Positions 27,712 to 36,025 of a DNA stretch of 64,000 nt are shown piece after piece (the stretch's first letter is position 1; every line of letters begins with the position of its first letter). The notes beneath the pieces were generated by a model. It did not search any database, was not told the DNA's origin, and saw only the letters and a program-made list of their open reading frames with translations. The DNA lies in contig NZ_CP045649.1 in assembly GCF_009557055.1 (NCBI RefSeq), positions 3,757,501 through 3,821,500 on the forward strand, in the 5' to 3' direction. A program made the translations under genes and the position numbers. This DNA comes from Nocardioides sp. dk884. Its GTDB lineage: Bacteria; Actinomycetota; Actinomycetes; Propionibacteriales; Nocardioidaceae.

Positions 27712-28199
27712 CTCTTGATCACCCGGGCCGGAATTCCAACGGCGTCGCAGCCGGATGGCACGTCTTGGAGAACGACAGCGTTTGCTCCCACATTAACATT
27801 ATCGCCAATTTGGACCGGCCCTAACACTTTCGCTCCAGCGCCCAGGACGCATCCTCGGCCCACGACGGGGACCCCGTCCTTCGCTCCGCCGGTGATTCCC
27901 AGAGTTACGCCGTGATAGATAGTCACTCCGGGACCAATTCGTACTTCCTGTGCCACCACGAGACCGACGCCATGCAGAATCCGGCAGCCGCCACCGATCT
28001 TTGCTCTCGGGTCGATGTCAATCCCGTAGAGCACCTGAATGAGGCGCGTTAGTAACCATGGAGCAAGCGGTACTCGTCGCTCAAGCAATTTGGCCGCCAC
28101 GCGGTAAGCGAGCACGGCGTGAAATCCCCGGTTAAACAACAGGACGGCGACCGTCTTCCCGCCGAATCGTGCCATGTCCTCTCGAAGCGCCTGCTTCAT
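27708..28199 (-). CDS. Serine O-acetyltransferase-like hexapeptide acetyltransferase
   Basis: A 163-residue left-handed beta-helix acetyltransferase of the CysE class: LYGIDIDPRAKIGGGCRILHGVGLVV, IYHGVTLG and GAGAKVLGPVQIGDNVNVGANAVV. The short N-terminal helical part and operon context favour acetylation of a polysaccharide sugar over cysteine synthesis; SAT-like proteins occur in several capsule loci. The ATG at 28199 (MKQALREDMARF) has GGGAGG upstream. ATGs at 28223 and 28244 also have ribosome sites and are alternatives. First gene of the six-gene operon. Confidence 0.78.
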   Translation of the reverse strand: MKQALREDMARFGGKTVAVLLFNRGFHAVLAYRVAAKLLERRVPLAPWLLTRLIQVLYGIDIDPRAKIGGGCRILHGVGLVVAQEVRIGPGVTIYHGVTLGITGGAKDGVPVVGRGCVLGAGAKVLGPVQIGDNVNVGANAVVLQDVPSGCDAVGIPARVIKR

Positions 28200-28223
28200 G
28201 GGAATGTCCTCCCAAGCCGCCAT

Positions 28224-29228
28224 GCGGCCTCCCCGCTTGCTCATCCTGCCGCCATCCTGTCCACAGGTCACCCCATACCGTCGACCGAGATCATGGTCTC
28301 GAGCCGCTAGATCCTACGCACATGCCTGCTGATACGCGGACTAGGCGGATTATCGTTAAATGCCAATATAACTGTTGGGGCGCGGGTTCGACGGATCCTA
28401 CTCAGATATCTTTTGGATTGATTTTCGTCACAGGGCGGGAGTGCTCGCACGCCTCGACTAAGGCATGTTCTCGTGATAATGGGAAGTCGGCTGCCGTGGG
28501 CCCGGGGGGGCGGGCATGCATGTGGCACGGCCGATGGCCATGCTGGCTCACTGCTCTGAGGTTCAATCAGCCCACGAGGACGCCGGGGTCCTCGCCCAGC
28601 GAAGGGTTAGGCGGGCGAACCGGAGGTCAGCAGCCGGTCGATCGGCGCAGCGATTATGTCGGCGCAATCGGCCATGATGCCTGCCGAGACCGGCTCGGAC
28701 TCGAATGATGGGCCGGGCCTCGCCAAGCTCGACCAACGAGCCCAGCCACGAACTACGGTGCGCGCTAATCATGAAACGTGTGCGACCCGCACACGCCTGC
28801 GAGCGCGGCACGCGCTCCGGGAACGAGCCCCCGAAGACCTACGCGCGACCGCGAGAGTGCCCCAGCGGTTCTGGCGCGCGTGCCAGGAGGGGAACGTCGC
28901 GGTGTCGAGCGACGACTTCACGCCCGTCTGGCGGGCGCAGCGACACCTTCGACCAGCCGACAAGGCCGCGGCGGCGTGACCAACGGGACCGAGCGTAGAG
29001 CGCCCGGTTTCGGCCTGCACCACCATCCCCGTCCCGTCGCTTGGTCACGCCCCATGGCATTTACGTCAGCGGAACAACACACGACCCGAGGAACAGAAGT
29101 GCTTCGCCTCGTACGCGTCGGAGCTGTTCGTTCCCGCTCCGAACCATGCCGTGAAAAGCTGTGCGCGCACGGGCCTTTCGGGGCGATGTCTGTGTCCCCG
29201 CTGGACACCGCCCCGAAACGCCCACGGT
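28224..29228. other. About 1 kb without a recognisable gene
   Basis: The sequence between the polysaccharide operon and the sseC gene shows only overlapping short ORFs with no convincing domain. The left part should carry the operon's promoter. The right part is GC-rich and may hold decayed genes. No inverted repeats of note, tRNA or IS ends were seen. Confidence 0.45.
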
Positions 29229-29525
29229 TCAGACCCCTATCTGGACCTCAGCCAGGTGACCAACCTGGGCGCGCACAGGGCGGTCGACGGGCTCCGCCTT
29301 CGGAGCGAGCGTGCGCAGCGTCCATTCCCCGTCGTGAGCGAAGAACCGGAAGTGCCCGCTCGCCGAGGTCGGGACCTCGGCGGTGAACTCACCGGTGGCG
29401 TCGAGCAGGCGCACGTAGGCGTTGCCGACCGGCTCCCCGTCGCGCAGCACCTGGCCCTGGATGATGGCTTCCTTGGCGACGTTCACGCCGTCGAGCGACA
29501 GGCCGCCCGCAGTTGCACCGCACAT
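29229..29525 (-). CDS. sseC: DUF1416 family protein (SseC-like)
   Basis: A 98-residue protein: MCGATAGGLSLDGVNVAKEAIIQGQVLRDGEPVGNAYVRLLD is the DUF1416 signature with the Cys at position 2. It adopts a likely transthyretin/Ig-type fold. In mycobacteria sseC is paired with the cysA rhodanese and is thought to assist sulfur metabolism. Two bases separate it from the sulfurtransferase gene. Confidence 0.88.
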   Translation of the reverse strand: MCGATAGGLSLDGVNVAKEAIIQGQVLRDGEPVGNAYVRLLDATGEFTAEVPTSASGHFRFFAHDGEWTLRTLAPKAEPVDRPVRAQVGHLAEVQIGV

Positions 29526-29527
29526 GC

Positions 29528-30376
29528 TCAGGCCTTCCCGGGCTCGTCGCCGAGGACGACGGGGACGCCGACGAGGGAGCCGTACTCGGTCCACGAGCCG
29601 TCGTAGTTCTTCACGTTCTTCTTGCCCAGCAGTTCCTGGAGGACGAACCAGGTCAGCGAGGAGCGCTCGCCGATGCGGCACAGGGCGATGGTGTCCTTGC
29701 CCTCGTCGAAGCCGACCTCGTTGTAGAGCGCGGCGAGCTGCTCGTCGGACTTGAAGGTGCCGTCGTCGTTGCAGTTCTTGCTCCATGGCACGTTGACCGA
29801 GGTGGGGATGTGGCCGGCGCGCTGGGCCTGCTCCTGCGGGAGGTGGGCCGGGGCCATCAGCCGGCCGGCGTACTCGTCGGGGCTGCGCACGTCCACCAGG
29901 TTCTGGGTGCCGATCGCGGCGACGACCTCGTCACGGAAGGCACGGATCGAGTGGTCCTGCTCGGTGGCGACGTAGGTGGTCTTCTCGCGGGTGGGGACCT
30001 CGGAGACCAGCTCGCGGGAGTCGAGCTCCCACTTCTTGCGGCCACCGTCCATCAGCTTGACGTCGGTGTGGCCGTAGAGGGTGAAGTACCAGTAGGCGTA
30101 GGCGGCGAACCAGTTGTTGTTGCCGCCGTAGAGCACGACCGTGTCGTTGTTGGAGACGCCGCGCTCGGAGAGCAGGGCCTCGAACTGCTCCTTGTTGACG
30201 AAGTCGCGGCGGACCTGGTCCTGGAGGTCCGTGGTCCAGTCGAGCTTGATCGCGCCACGGATGTGGCTGCGGTCGTAGGACGCGGTGTCCTCGTCGACCT
30301 CAATGACGACGACCTTCGGGTCGTCGAGGTGGTCCTCCACCCACTGGACGGAGACGAGGGCGTTCTCGCGGCTCAT
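29528..30376 (-). CDS. Thiosulfate sulfurtransferase (two-domain rhodanese)
   Basis: A 282-residue tandem rhodanese transferring sulfane sulfur from thiosulfate or mercaptopyruvate to an acceptor. The N-terminal domain (residues about 10-130) is inactive-type; VVLYGGNNNWFAAYAYW and DGGRKKWELD are typical. The C-terminal domain (about 150-275) carries the active Cys in ALCRIGERSSLTWFVL; RSPDEYAGRLMAPAHLPQEQAQRAGHIPTSVNVPW is the CysA-type segment. It lies in a minus-strand operon with DUF4395 upstream and DUF1416 downstream. Confidence 0.93.
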   Translation of the reverse strand: MSRENALVSVQWVEDHLDDPKVVVIEVDEDTASYDRSHIRGAIKLDWTTDLQDQVRRDFVNKEQFEALLSERGVSNNDTVVLYGGNNNWFAAYAYWYFTLYGHTDVKLMDGGRKKWELDSRELVSEVPTREKTTYVATEQDHSIRAFRDEVVAAIGTQNLVDVRSPDEYAGRLMAPAHLPQEQAQRAGHIPTSVNVPWSKNCNDDGTFKSDEQLAALYNEVGFDEGKDTIALCRIGERSSLTWFVLQELLGKKNVKNYDGSWTEYGSLVGVPVVLGDEPGKA

Positions 30377-30430
30377 GTATCTACCTTTCTGTTGCGTCAG
30401 GCGACGCGGGGTCTGGGTGTGGCAGTGAAG

Positions 30431-30895
30431 TCAGGACGGAAGGGGCGCCAGGCGGCGGAGCAGCAGGTAGAGCTCGCAGCCCAGGCAGAACCGGAAGAGC
30501 GCATTGAGCAGGGCGGCCACCAACGCGAAGCCGGTGGCCACTTGGCCGAGCAGCTCGGCGCCGGCGAGGAAGCCGCCGAGGGCGACCAGCGCGAAGCCGA
30601 GGCCGACGGCCTGAGCGAAGCGCGGTGGGCGCGCGTCCTCGAGCTCGTCGGGTGCGCCCAGGCGCGGGCGGACCAAGGTGCGGAACGCCCACGCCGTCGG
30701 CGTGTGCTGCACGCCGACGGCGGCGCCGAGCGCGAAGAGCGCCGCCTGGACGCCGATCAGCACCGTGGCCACGCCGGTCGGCACGACGAGCACGACCAGG
30801 AGCACGACCGCGGTCACCGCCGCGGTGAACTGCGGCCCGCGGGGGTCGATGCTCGCCGCAGCGCGGGTGCGCTGGGTGGGAACGGTCGTGGACAT
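30431..30895 (-). CDS. DUF4395 membrane protein
   Basis: A 154-residue protein with four hydrophobic helices. DPRGPQFTAAVTAVVLLVVLV begins the domain and a CLGCELYLLLRR motif near the C-terminus offers a conserved CxxC on the membrane. DUF4395 proteins are often encoded with thioredoxins and rhodaneses, which suggests membrane thiol redox work. The ATG at 30895 has AGGAGA upstream. First gene of the sseA-sseC operon, below the operator-like repeats at 30964-30999. Confidence 0.82.
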   Translation of the reverse strand: MSTTVPTQRTRAAASIDPRGPQFTAAVTAVVLLVVLVVPTGVATVLIGVQAALFALGAAVGVQHTPTAWAFRTLVRPRLGAPDELEDARPPRFAQAVGLGFALVALGGFLAGAELLGQVATGFALVAALLNALFRFCLGCELYLLLRRLAPLPS

Positions 30896-30963
30896 GTCAT
30901 CTCCTGCAGCAGGGCTCTGTGACGCATGGGCAAGCCTCGGCACGCCGCGAGGAGCACCTTCGT

Positions 30964-30999
30964 CGAGTTTAGTGCAGTAAACGACTCGACTAAAGAGTC
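30964..30999. promoter_or_regulatory. Overlapping inverted repeats upstream of the DUF4395-rhodanese operon
   Basis: CGAGT-TTA-x-TAA-ACG-ACTCG (30964-30988) has GTTTA/TAAAC inside CGAGT/ACTCG arms. It overlaps GACTC-GACTAAA-GAGTC (30983-30999). The AT-rich pair stands out in this GC-rich sequence 70-105 bp upstream of the first gene. It looks like a two-site operator for a dimeric regulator of sulfur or redox response; the regulator is unknown. Confidence 0.5.
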
Positions 31000-31164
31000 T
31001 CGGGGGCCTTCAGGAGAATCGACACAGGGACGAGCGCACGCGGCAGTGGTCCACTGCGCGCCGCTTGGTCAACCAGGTCGAGGACATGCCCCCACGGTAG
31101 GGAGTCGGAACCCCCGCCCGCACGTCGGTCCCAGATAGTGGACTGCTGGACCACGATGTGGACA

Positions 31165-31650
31165 CTAGTCCGCGACCAGCCGTCCGAGGGCGGCCATGAC
31201 CTGCTCCTTGCGCGGCGCGCCGGCGGCCCGGGAGACCTCGCGGCCGGTCTCGTCGAGGACCAGCGTCGTGGGCGTGCGCAGGATCGCGAGCTCGCGGGTC
31301 AGCGCCAGGTGGTGCTCGGCGTCCACCTCCACGTGGCGCACGCCCGGGACGATCTCGGCGACCTCGCTCAGCACCCGCTTGGTGACCCGGCACGGCGCGC
31401 AGAAGGCGGTGGAGAACTGCACGAGCGTCGCCCGCTCCCCCAGCCGCTCACCGGGCAGGGCGGTTGCCACCGCGTCCCAGGCCCGCGGCGCCTCGGGGAC
31501 AGCCGCCGTCTGGGCGGCCGGGGCCTCGGACGTCGGCTTCTCCTCCGTGCGGGTCGCACCGCGGAAGCGTCCGTCGGTGTGGGCGCGGTAGCCGCCGAAA
31601 GCGAGGGCGAGCACGAGCGCGCCGAGGGCGATCCAGATGCCGGGGGTCAC
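31165..31650 (-). CDS. Membrane-anchored thioredoxin-like protein
   Basis: A 161-residue protein: an N-terminal membrane helix (residues 2-21), a linker rich in Pro/Ala, then a thioredoxin fold from about residue 50 with FSTAFCAPCRVTKRVL (CAPC active site) and cis-Pro in LRTPTTLVLD. It likely acts outside or at the membrane as a disulfide reductase. It corresponds in place to mycobacterial thiX upstream of the cysA rhodanese. GTG start. Confidence 0.87.
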   Translation of the reverse strand: MTPGIWIALGALVLALAFGGYRAHTDGRFRGATRTEEKPTSEAPAAQTAAVPEAPRAWDAVATALPGERLGERATLVQFSTAFCAPCRVTKRVLSEVAEIVPGVRHVEVDAEHHLALTRELAILRTPTTLVLDETGREVSRAAGAPRKEQVMAALGRLVAD

Positions 31651-31718
31651 GACGGTCCAACCTCCGCGGGCGGCCGCCCATTCCGTGCCGTGCGCCCTAC
31701 GATGGCGGAGTGCTGCGG

Positions 31719-31913
31719 ATGACCCTCGCCTTCGTCGCCGCGCTCTGCCTCACCGCTCTCGCCGTGCTGCTGATCGCCGGCCACGGGCCGTGGTCGGGAC
31801 GGACGATCCTTCCCGTCGCCCACGGGCATGGGATCAACGTCGGCGACCTGCCGGTCTTTGCGTTCTGGGGCCTCGGGGTCGCCGCCTGCGTCGCGCTCGG
31901 CCGACCCCGCTGA
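31719..31913 (+). CDS. Small membrane protein
   Basis: A 64-residue protein with two hydrophobic helices (residues 2-20 and about 40-58), divergent from the thioredoxin gene and followed by a hairpin (31936-31969). GCGGAG lies eight bases before the ATG; a GTG at 31710 is the alternative. Function unknown. Its pairing with thioredoxin suggests a partner at the membrane, by position only. Confidence 0.6.
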   Translation: MTLAFVAALCLTALAVLLIAGHGPWSGRTILPVAHGHGINVGDLPVFAFWGLGVAACVALGRPR

Positions 31914-31935
31914 GGCACCGCGGCGAGAACGCCGC

Positions 31936-31969
31936 CGAGGGCGAGGGACCTGATGGTCCCCCGCCCTCG
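31936..31969. terminator. Bidirectional terminator
   Basis: CGAGGGCGAGGGACC (31936-31950) and GGTCCCCCGCCCTCG (31955-31969) pair with one mismatch, between convergent genes ending at 31913 and 32016. Confidence 0.65.
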
Positions 31970-32015
31970 CGGGTGTGTCTCACGGGGCTCCTCACCCCGC
32001 TGGGTCAGCCTGCGC

Positions 32016-35000
32016 TCAGCGCAGCGTGACCGTGGCGGCCGGAGCCTTGCTCCCGGCGTAGCTGCCGCCACCGAGGTGGGACGCGACGACGGTCAGCTTC
32101 TTGCCCTTGCGGGGCGCGGTGAGGGTGAAGGTGACCGCACCCTTCGGGCCGACCTGGGCCGTGCGGGTCGTGGTCAGCGCGCCGGTGACCTTGATCCGGA
32201 CCTTGCCGGTGATCGCGGTGTCGGCGACGGCGCCGCCGATGCGCACCCGCACCGCGAGCTTCTTGCCCTTGCGGACGCTCTTGCTCACCGTGACCGAGGT
32301 GCTGGTCGCCTTCTTGGTGACGCGGTACGACGCGGTCGCCTCGGCGGCCGCCGCCTCGTCGGTGCCGAGGTAGCGCGCGGTGATCGTGTAGCGACCGGCC
32401 GCGAGCGACGCCGGGAGGACGTGCGTGGCGACGCCCTCGGCGTCTACCGGGACGGCGACCGTGGTGTCGCCGTAGCCGAACTCGACCTCACCGGAGGTCT
32501 CGGCGACGCGGGCGGTGACGGTGCCGGCGGTGCCGAACACGTTGCGCGCGGCGTCGAGCTCGACCGAGATCGTCGAGGCGCGCTTGGCGAGGACGAGCTC
32601 GCCGGTGGCGGTGCGGCCGGTGCCCGCACCGGTGGCGGTCACCGGGACGGAGCGGGCGGTGTGGTCCGCGGGCAGCGCGACGCTGCCCGTGGCGGTGGCG
32701 GTGCCGGTGGCGTCGGCGACGACGGTCACCGACTCCAGGCCGGGGGCGGTGAAGGTGACGGCCTCGCCGGCGCGGAACCCACCGGCGGACAGCTCCACCT
32801 CGGTGCCCGCGGTGACCGTCTCGGGGGTGGTGACGGTGCCGCCGGCCCGGACCGCGGCCAGCTCGGCGCAGACGTCGCCGGGCTCGCCGTACGCCGGGAG
32901 CTCGGTGGCGTCGCCGGTGACCCCGTCGTCCTCACGGATGGTGGTGAAGACGATCGCGTCGTGGCCCATCACCGCGTTGCTGGTGTTGATGACGCTGGCG
33001 GTCACCGAGGTGCCGTTGGTGCTGCTGGCGGTGGCGTCGCCGGGCAGCGGCGCGGTGACGACCTGGCAGGTCTCGCCGGGGGCGAAGGTGACCTTCTCCA
33101 TGGCGGCGGCGGCGCGGCTGGTGGCCGAGCCGAGCAGCGAGACGTAGCCCGTGACCGGGACCGACGCCGGGGCGTCGAGGTGCACGGCGAGGTCGTAGGT
33201 GCCGGGGGCGTTGCCCTCGTCCACGCCGGGGGCGAAGACGTTGAGCACCGGCTCGCGCTTCACCGTGGGCGTGCCCACGGCGGAGCTCTCGAAGGCAAGG
33301 TCGGAGAGGTAGGCCGCGCCCTGCTCGGCGCCGGGGGCGGCGGCGAAGCGGACCTCGCGGATGTTGGCGACGTTGAGTCCGGCGGCCGCGAGGTCGGCGG
33401 TGGCGACGTTGACCTGCTGGAGCACGATCTTCTTCAGCGTCGCGGTGGCGGCGCTGCTGGTGGAGGTCGGCATCCGCACCAGGGCGTAGGGGTTGAGCTC
33501 GGAGACCGGGGCGCTGAAGGTCGTGCCCGCCCCGTCCACGACGGAGAGCACCAGGTCGGTGGCGGTCTCGACGCTCTCGTCGGCGGCCAGCTTGACCGAG
33601 AGCCGGTCGAAGTCGCGGGCGTCCCGGCGCCCGGCCGGGACGCTGACGCGCAGCTCGCCGTCCGCGCCGGTCCAGCTCAGCCGGGTCAGCGGCGTGGCCG
33701 GGACGTTGCCGCCATTGGTGGCCGGCGTCCAGTGCGGCAGCTGGGCCGAGGCCAGCGTCGTGCTGCACGCGGCCAGGGGCTGCACCGTGGTGCGCGCGCC
33801 CATGCTGGCGCAGGGGGCGGCGGTGGCGCTGCCGACGGTGCGGACCAGCGAGGAGGTCTTCTCGAACGAGGTGATCGTCGATCGCGCCGAGCTCGGGGCG
33901 GTCGCCACCGTGCGGACGTCGGCGCCGTCGAGGGAGGCCGGCACGGTGCCGGAGCCGTCGAAGAGCGGCAGGAAGCGCTTCTCGCCGCCGAGGGTGGCGC
34001 GGAACCAGGCGGTCATGTAGGCGTTGCCGAGCTCGTACTGCTCGGAGGGCGACAGGCGGATCGAGGTGTCGGCCGTGCTGGCCGCGGTGCCGCAGACCGG
34101 CTCGGTCGCCCGCGCGCTGGTCGGGTTGGTCCCGCTCCAGTCGTCGCTGACGCTGTACTTGTACTCGCCGGGGGTCCAGGCGGTGTTGAAGAAGTTGTGG
34201 TTGGCGCCCATCACCCAGGTGCCGGAGCGCAGCACGTCGTCGCCGAAGGCGTAGCGCGAGTCGTCGAGCATGTGCTGGCCCTGCTGGTTGGAGACGTCGC
34301 CGTCGCAGTAGGGCAGGACGACGTTCATCGGGACGTTGGGGACCGTCATCCGGCCGAAGTCGACCGGCGCGAGCGGCAGGATCGACTCGATCGCCCACGG
34401 CTTGTCGAGGCCCTGGTTGAGGGTGGCGGCGGCGGTGACGCCCTCGCCGCCGCGGGAGTGGCCCATCATGCCGATGGTGCTGAGGTCGAAGCGGCCGACG
34501 AGGTCGGCGGCGCTGACCGGGTCGAGGTCGGGGGCGCCGTTGACGAAGCCCTCGCGGCGCAGCTCATAGGAGCGCGCGCCCTCGACGAGCGCCTCGTCGA
34601 GGGTCAGGGTGCGGTCGGTCCACGCGTCGTGGAAGGCGACCTGCTCGCCGGCGTTGGCCTTGCGCAGCATCTCGAGGGTGTCGAGGAGCAGCTGGCCGCG
34701 GGCGACGGCGCCGCGGTCGGCGGCGAGCTGGTTGTCGTTGGAGTTGATCGCGTTGGCCGAGATCGACACCACGGCGTACCCGTGGCTGGCCAGGGCCTGC
34801 GCGGTGCCGTCGTAGCCGGCGTAGCTGGGGATCGACATCCGCAGCTCGTTGTCCGGGGAGGTGGCGCACGGCCAGCGGTTGCTGTGCGTCGGGCCGGTGC
34901 CGTAGCAGGAGGTGTGCCGCCCGTGCAGCAGCAGCACGGTCGGGCGGGCGCCGCCGCTGGTGGGCAGGTAGACCTTGCCCTCGAGCTCGCCGCGGACGCC

Positions 35001-35498
35001 GCCGATCGCGGCCAGGTCGATGGCCTGGTCGCCGAACTTGTAGATCGACTCGGTCCAGGCGTAGTCGCCGTGGGCGGCGGGGTCGACGGAGATCTCCTCC
35101 GCGGCGGGGGCGTCGGGCACCTCGATCGCGCGGTCCGGTGCGGTGGCACCGGGCGCGGACTGGCTGCTCCAGCCGGCCTCGGCGCGCTCGGCGTCGGCGA
35201 CGGCCGGGTCGGCGGTGAACGCGGTCAGCGACAGCCCGTCGGCGGACTCGACCGCGGTGCCGACCGGCTGGCCGTCCACGACGATGGTCGGGGCGTCCGA
35301 GCGCATCGGCAGCGGCTCGTCGAGCTCGACGGTGACCCGGTAGCCGCCGGGGGCGGAGACCACGTTCCAGTCGGATCCGGAGGCGAGGACGGGTTCGGCC
35401 GCGGAGGCGGCCGGGGCCAGGGCCATGCCGGCCAGGGAACCGGCGAGCAGCGCGACGGACAGGCCGGCGGCTGCGCGTCGGCGCAGGTAGTTGTGCAA
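32016..35498 (-). CDS. Large secreted alpha/beta hydrolase with C-terminal Ig-like repeats
   Basis: A 1160-residue exported enzyme. The TTG at 35498 (spaced six bases after GAGGAG) gives an ideal signal peptide, HNYLRRRAAAGLSVALLAGS to the APAASA cleavage site; a GTG nine codons upstream is less good. Residues about 175-480 form an alpha/beta hydrolase: PTVLLLHGRHTSCYG (oxyanion region), GYAVVSISANA, and the nucleophile elbow MMGHSRGGEG. This resembles the chlorophyllase/PET-hydrolase-like superfamily. A galactose-binding-like part follows, and residues about 880-1160 form two or three Ig-like (Big_3_5) domains ending in basic KKATSTSVTVSKSVRKGKK and TLTAPRKGKKLTV. Substrate unknown; a polyester, lipid or ester-linked polysaccharide is possible. 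Confidence 0.82.
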   Translation of the reverse strand: MHNYLRRRAAAGLSVALLAGSLAGMALAPAASAAEPVLASGSDWNVVSAPGGYRVTVELDEPLPMRSDAPTIVVDGQPVGTAVESADGLSLTAFTADPAVADAERAEAGWSSQSAPGATAPDRAIEVPDAPAAEEISVDPAAHGDYAWTESIYKFGDQAIDLAAIGGVRGELEGKVYLPTSGGARPTVLLLHGRHTSCYGTGPTHSNRWPCATSPDNELRMSIPSYAGYDGTAQALASHGYAVVSISANAINSNDNQLAADRGAVARGQLLLDTLEMLRKANAGEQVAFHDAWTDRTLTLDEALVEGARSYELRREGFVNGAPDLDPVSAADLVGRFDLSTIGMMGHSRGGEGVTAAATLNQGLDKPWAIESILPLAPVDFGRMTVPNVPMNVVLPYCDGDVSNQQGQHMLDDSRYAFGDDVLRSGTWVMGANHNFFNTAWTPGEYKYSVSDDWSGTNPTSARATEPVCGTAASTADTSIRLSPSEQYELGNAYMTAWFRATLGGEKRFLPLFDGSGTVPASLDGADVRTVATAPSSARSTITSFEKTSSLVRTVGSATAAPCASMGARTTVQPLAACSTTLASAQLPHWTPATNGGNVPATPLTRLSWTGADGELRVSVPAGRRDARDFDRLSVKLAADESVETATDLVLSVVDGAGTTFSAPVSELNPYALVRMPTSTSSAATATLKKIVLQQVNVATADLAAAGLNVANIREVRFAAAPGAEQGAAYLSDLAFESSAVGTPTVKREPVLNVFAPGVDEGNAPGTYDLAVHLDAPASVPVTGYVSLLGSATSRAAAAMEKVTFAPGETCQVVTAPLPGDATASSTNGTSVTASVINTSNAVMGHDAIVFTTIREDDGVTGDATELPAYGEPGDVCAELAAVRAGGTVTTPETVTAGTEVELSAGGFRAGEAVTFTAPGLESVTVVADATGTATATGSVALPADHTARSVPVTATGAGTGRTATGELVLAKRASTISVELDAARNVFGTAGTVTARVAETSGEVEFGYGDTTVAVPVDAEGVATHVLPASLAAGRYTITARYLGTDEAAAAEATASYRVTKKATSTSVTVSKSVRKGKKLAVRVRIGGAVADTAITGKVRIKVTGALTTTRTAQVGPKGAVTFTLTAPRKGKKLTVVASHLGGGSYAGSKAPAATVTLR

Positions 35499-35643
35499 GG
35501 GGCACTCCTCGAGGACTGCCTCCACCGGGCGCCTGAACGGCGGCGGAGGGATGCGGGAGCCCGCACCCTAGGAACGCCGACGTCCTGGAATGTTTCCGAT
35601 TGTTTCGACTCGGTGACGCCCCGCGGGAGCCCCGAGACGCAGG

Positions 35644-35919
35644 TCACCCGCCAGCGAACGGCGGCAGGAACTCCACCGAGGTACCGGGCGCGACCACCAC
35701 GTCGTCGGGGTCGCGGCTGCCCACCGGCTGCTCGCCGAGCAGCACCGAGCAGGAGGCGATGACGTCGCGCAGCCGGCTGTTCTCGTGGCGGGAGACCAGC
35801 TCGCGGACCACCTCGCCGAGGCGGACCGGGCCCTCGACGCGGAGCTCCTCCTCGGCCACACCGGCGGCCGCGCGCGCCGCCGCCCAGTAACGGATCCGGA
35901 TGACCTGCGTCTCATTCAC
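35644..35919 (-). CDS. MoaD/ThiS family sulfur-carrier protein
   Basis: A 91-residue beta-grasp protein: IRIRYWAAARAAAGVAEEELRVEG and the C-terminal SVEFLPPFAGG with the di-glycine tail that is thiocarboxylated. It could serve molybdopterin, thiamine or another sulfur transfer; no synthase partner adjoins. Divergent from glnR across a 106-bp region. Confidence 0.85.
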   Translation of the reverse strand: MNETQVIRIRYWAAARAAAGVAEEELRVEGPVRLGEVVRELVSRHENSRLRDVIASCSVLLGEQPVGSRDPDDVVVAPGTSVEFLPPFAGG

Positions 35920-35943
35920 GAGCGGGGACCTTCCACCATGTAT

Positions 35944-35959
35944 GTGACGTTACCTAAAC
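35944..35959. promoter_or_regulatory. Possible GlnR box upstream of glnR
   Basis: GTGAC, six bases, TAAAC fits the Streptomyces GlnR pattern gTnAc-n6-GaAAc in nine of the ten fixed positions as I recall it. It sits between moaD and glnR. Autoregulation is inferred. Confidence 0.3.
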
Positions 35960-36025
35960 TCCCCGGTTAACAGGCCGGAGCCCAGCGTTGCGTTTCGGTC
36001 CCCGCCCCTTCGGGAGGAGACCACT

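Noticed and set aside
28656..28979. A 107-codon plus-strand ORF with a plausible-looking end (VPQRFWRACQEGNVAVSSDDF).
   Set aside because: No ribosome site, no recognised domain, and competing ORFs in other frames. It was left as part of the gene-less stretch.
21838..29244. A 13-bp match GACCCCTATCTGG near the IS right end (21838) and at the end of sseC (29232).
   Set aside because: The second copy is coding sequence of a conserved protein end, and a 13-mer match is expected by chance in 64 kb. It is not taken as an island boundary repeat.
31130..31175. ATAGTGGAC...ACTAGTCCGCG near the thioredoxin gene end, resembling the TAGTCCG repeats.
   Set aside because: The arms do not pair over more than a few bases and part of it is thioredoxin coding sequence.
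31953..35762. A 1269-codon open frame on the plus strand.
   Set aside because: It is antisense to the secreted hydrolase, made of Gly/Arg/Val-rich low-complexity sequence typical of GC-rich shadow frames. The minus-strand frame has a signal peptide and catalytic motif.
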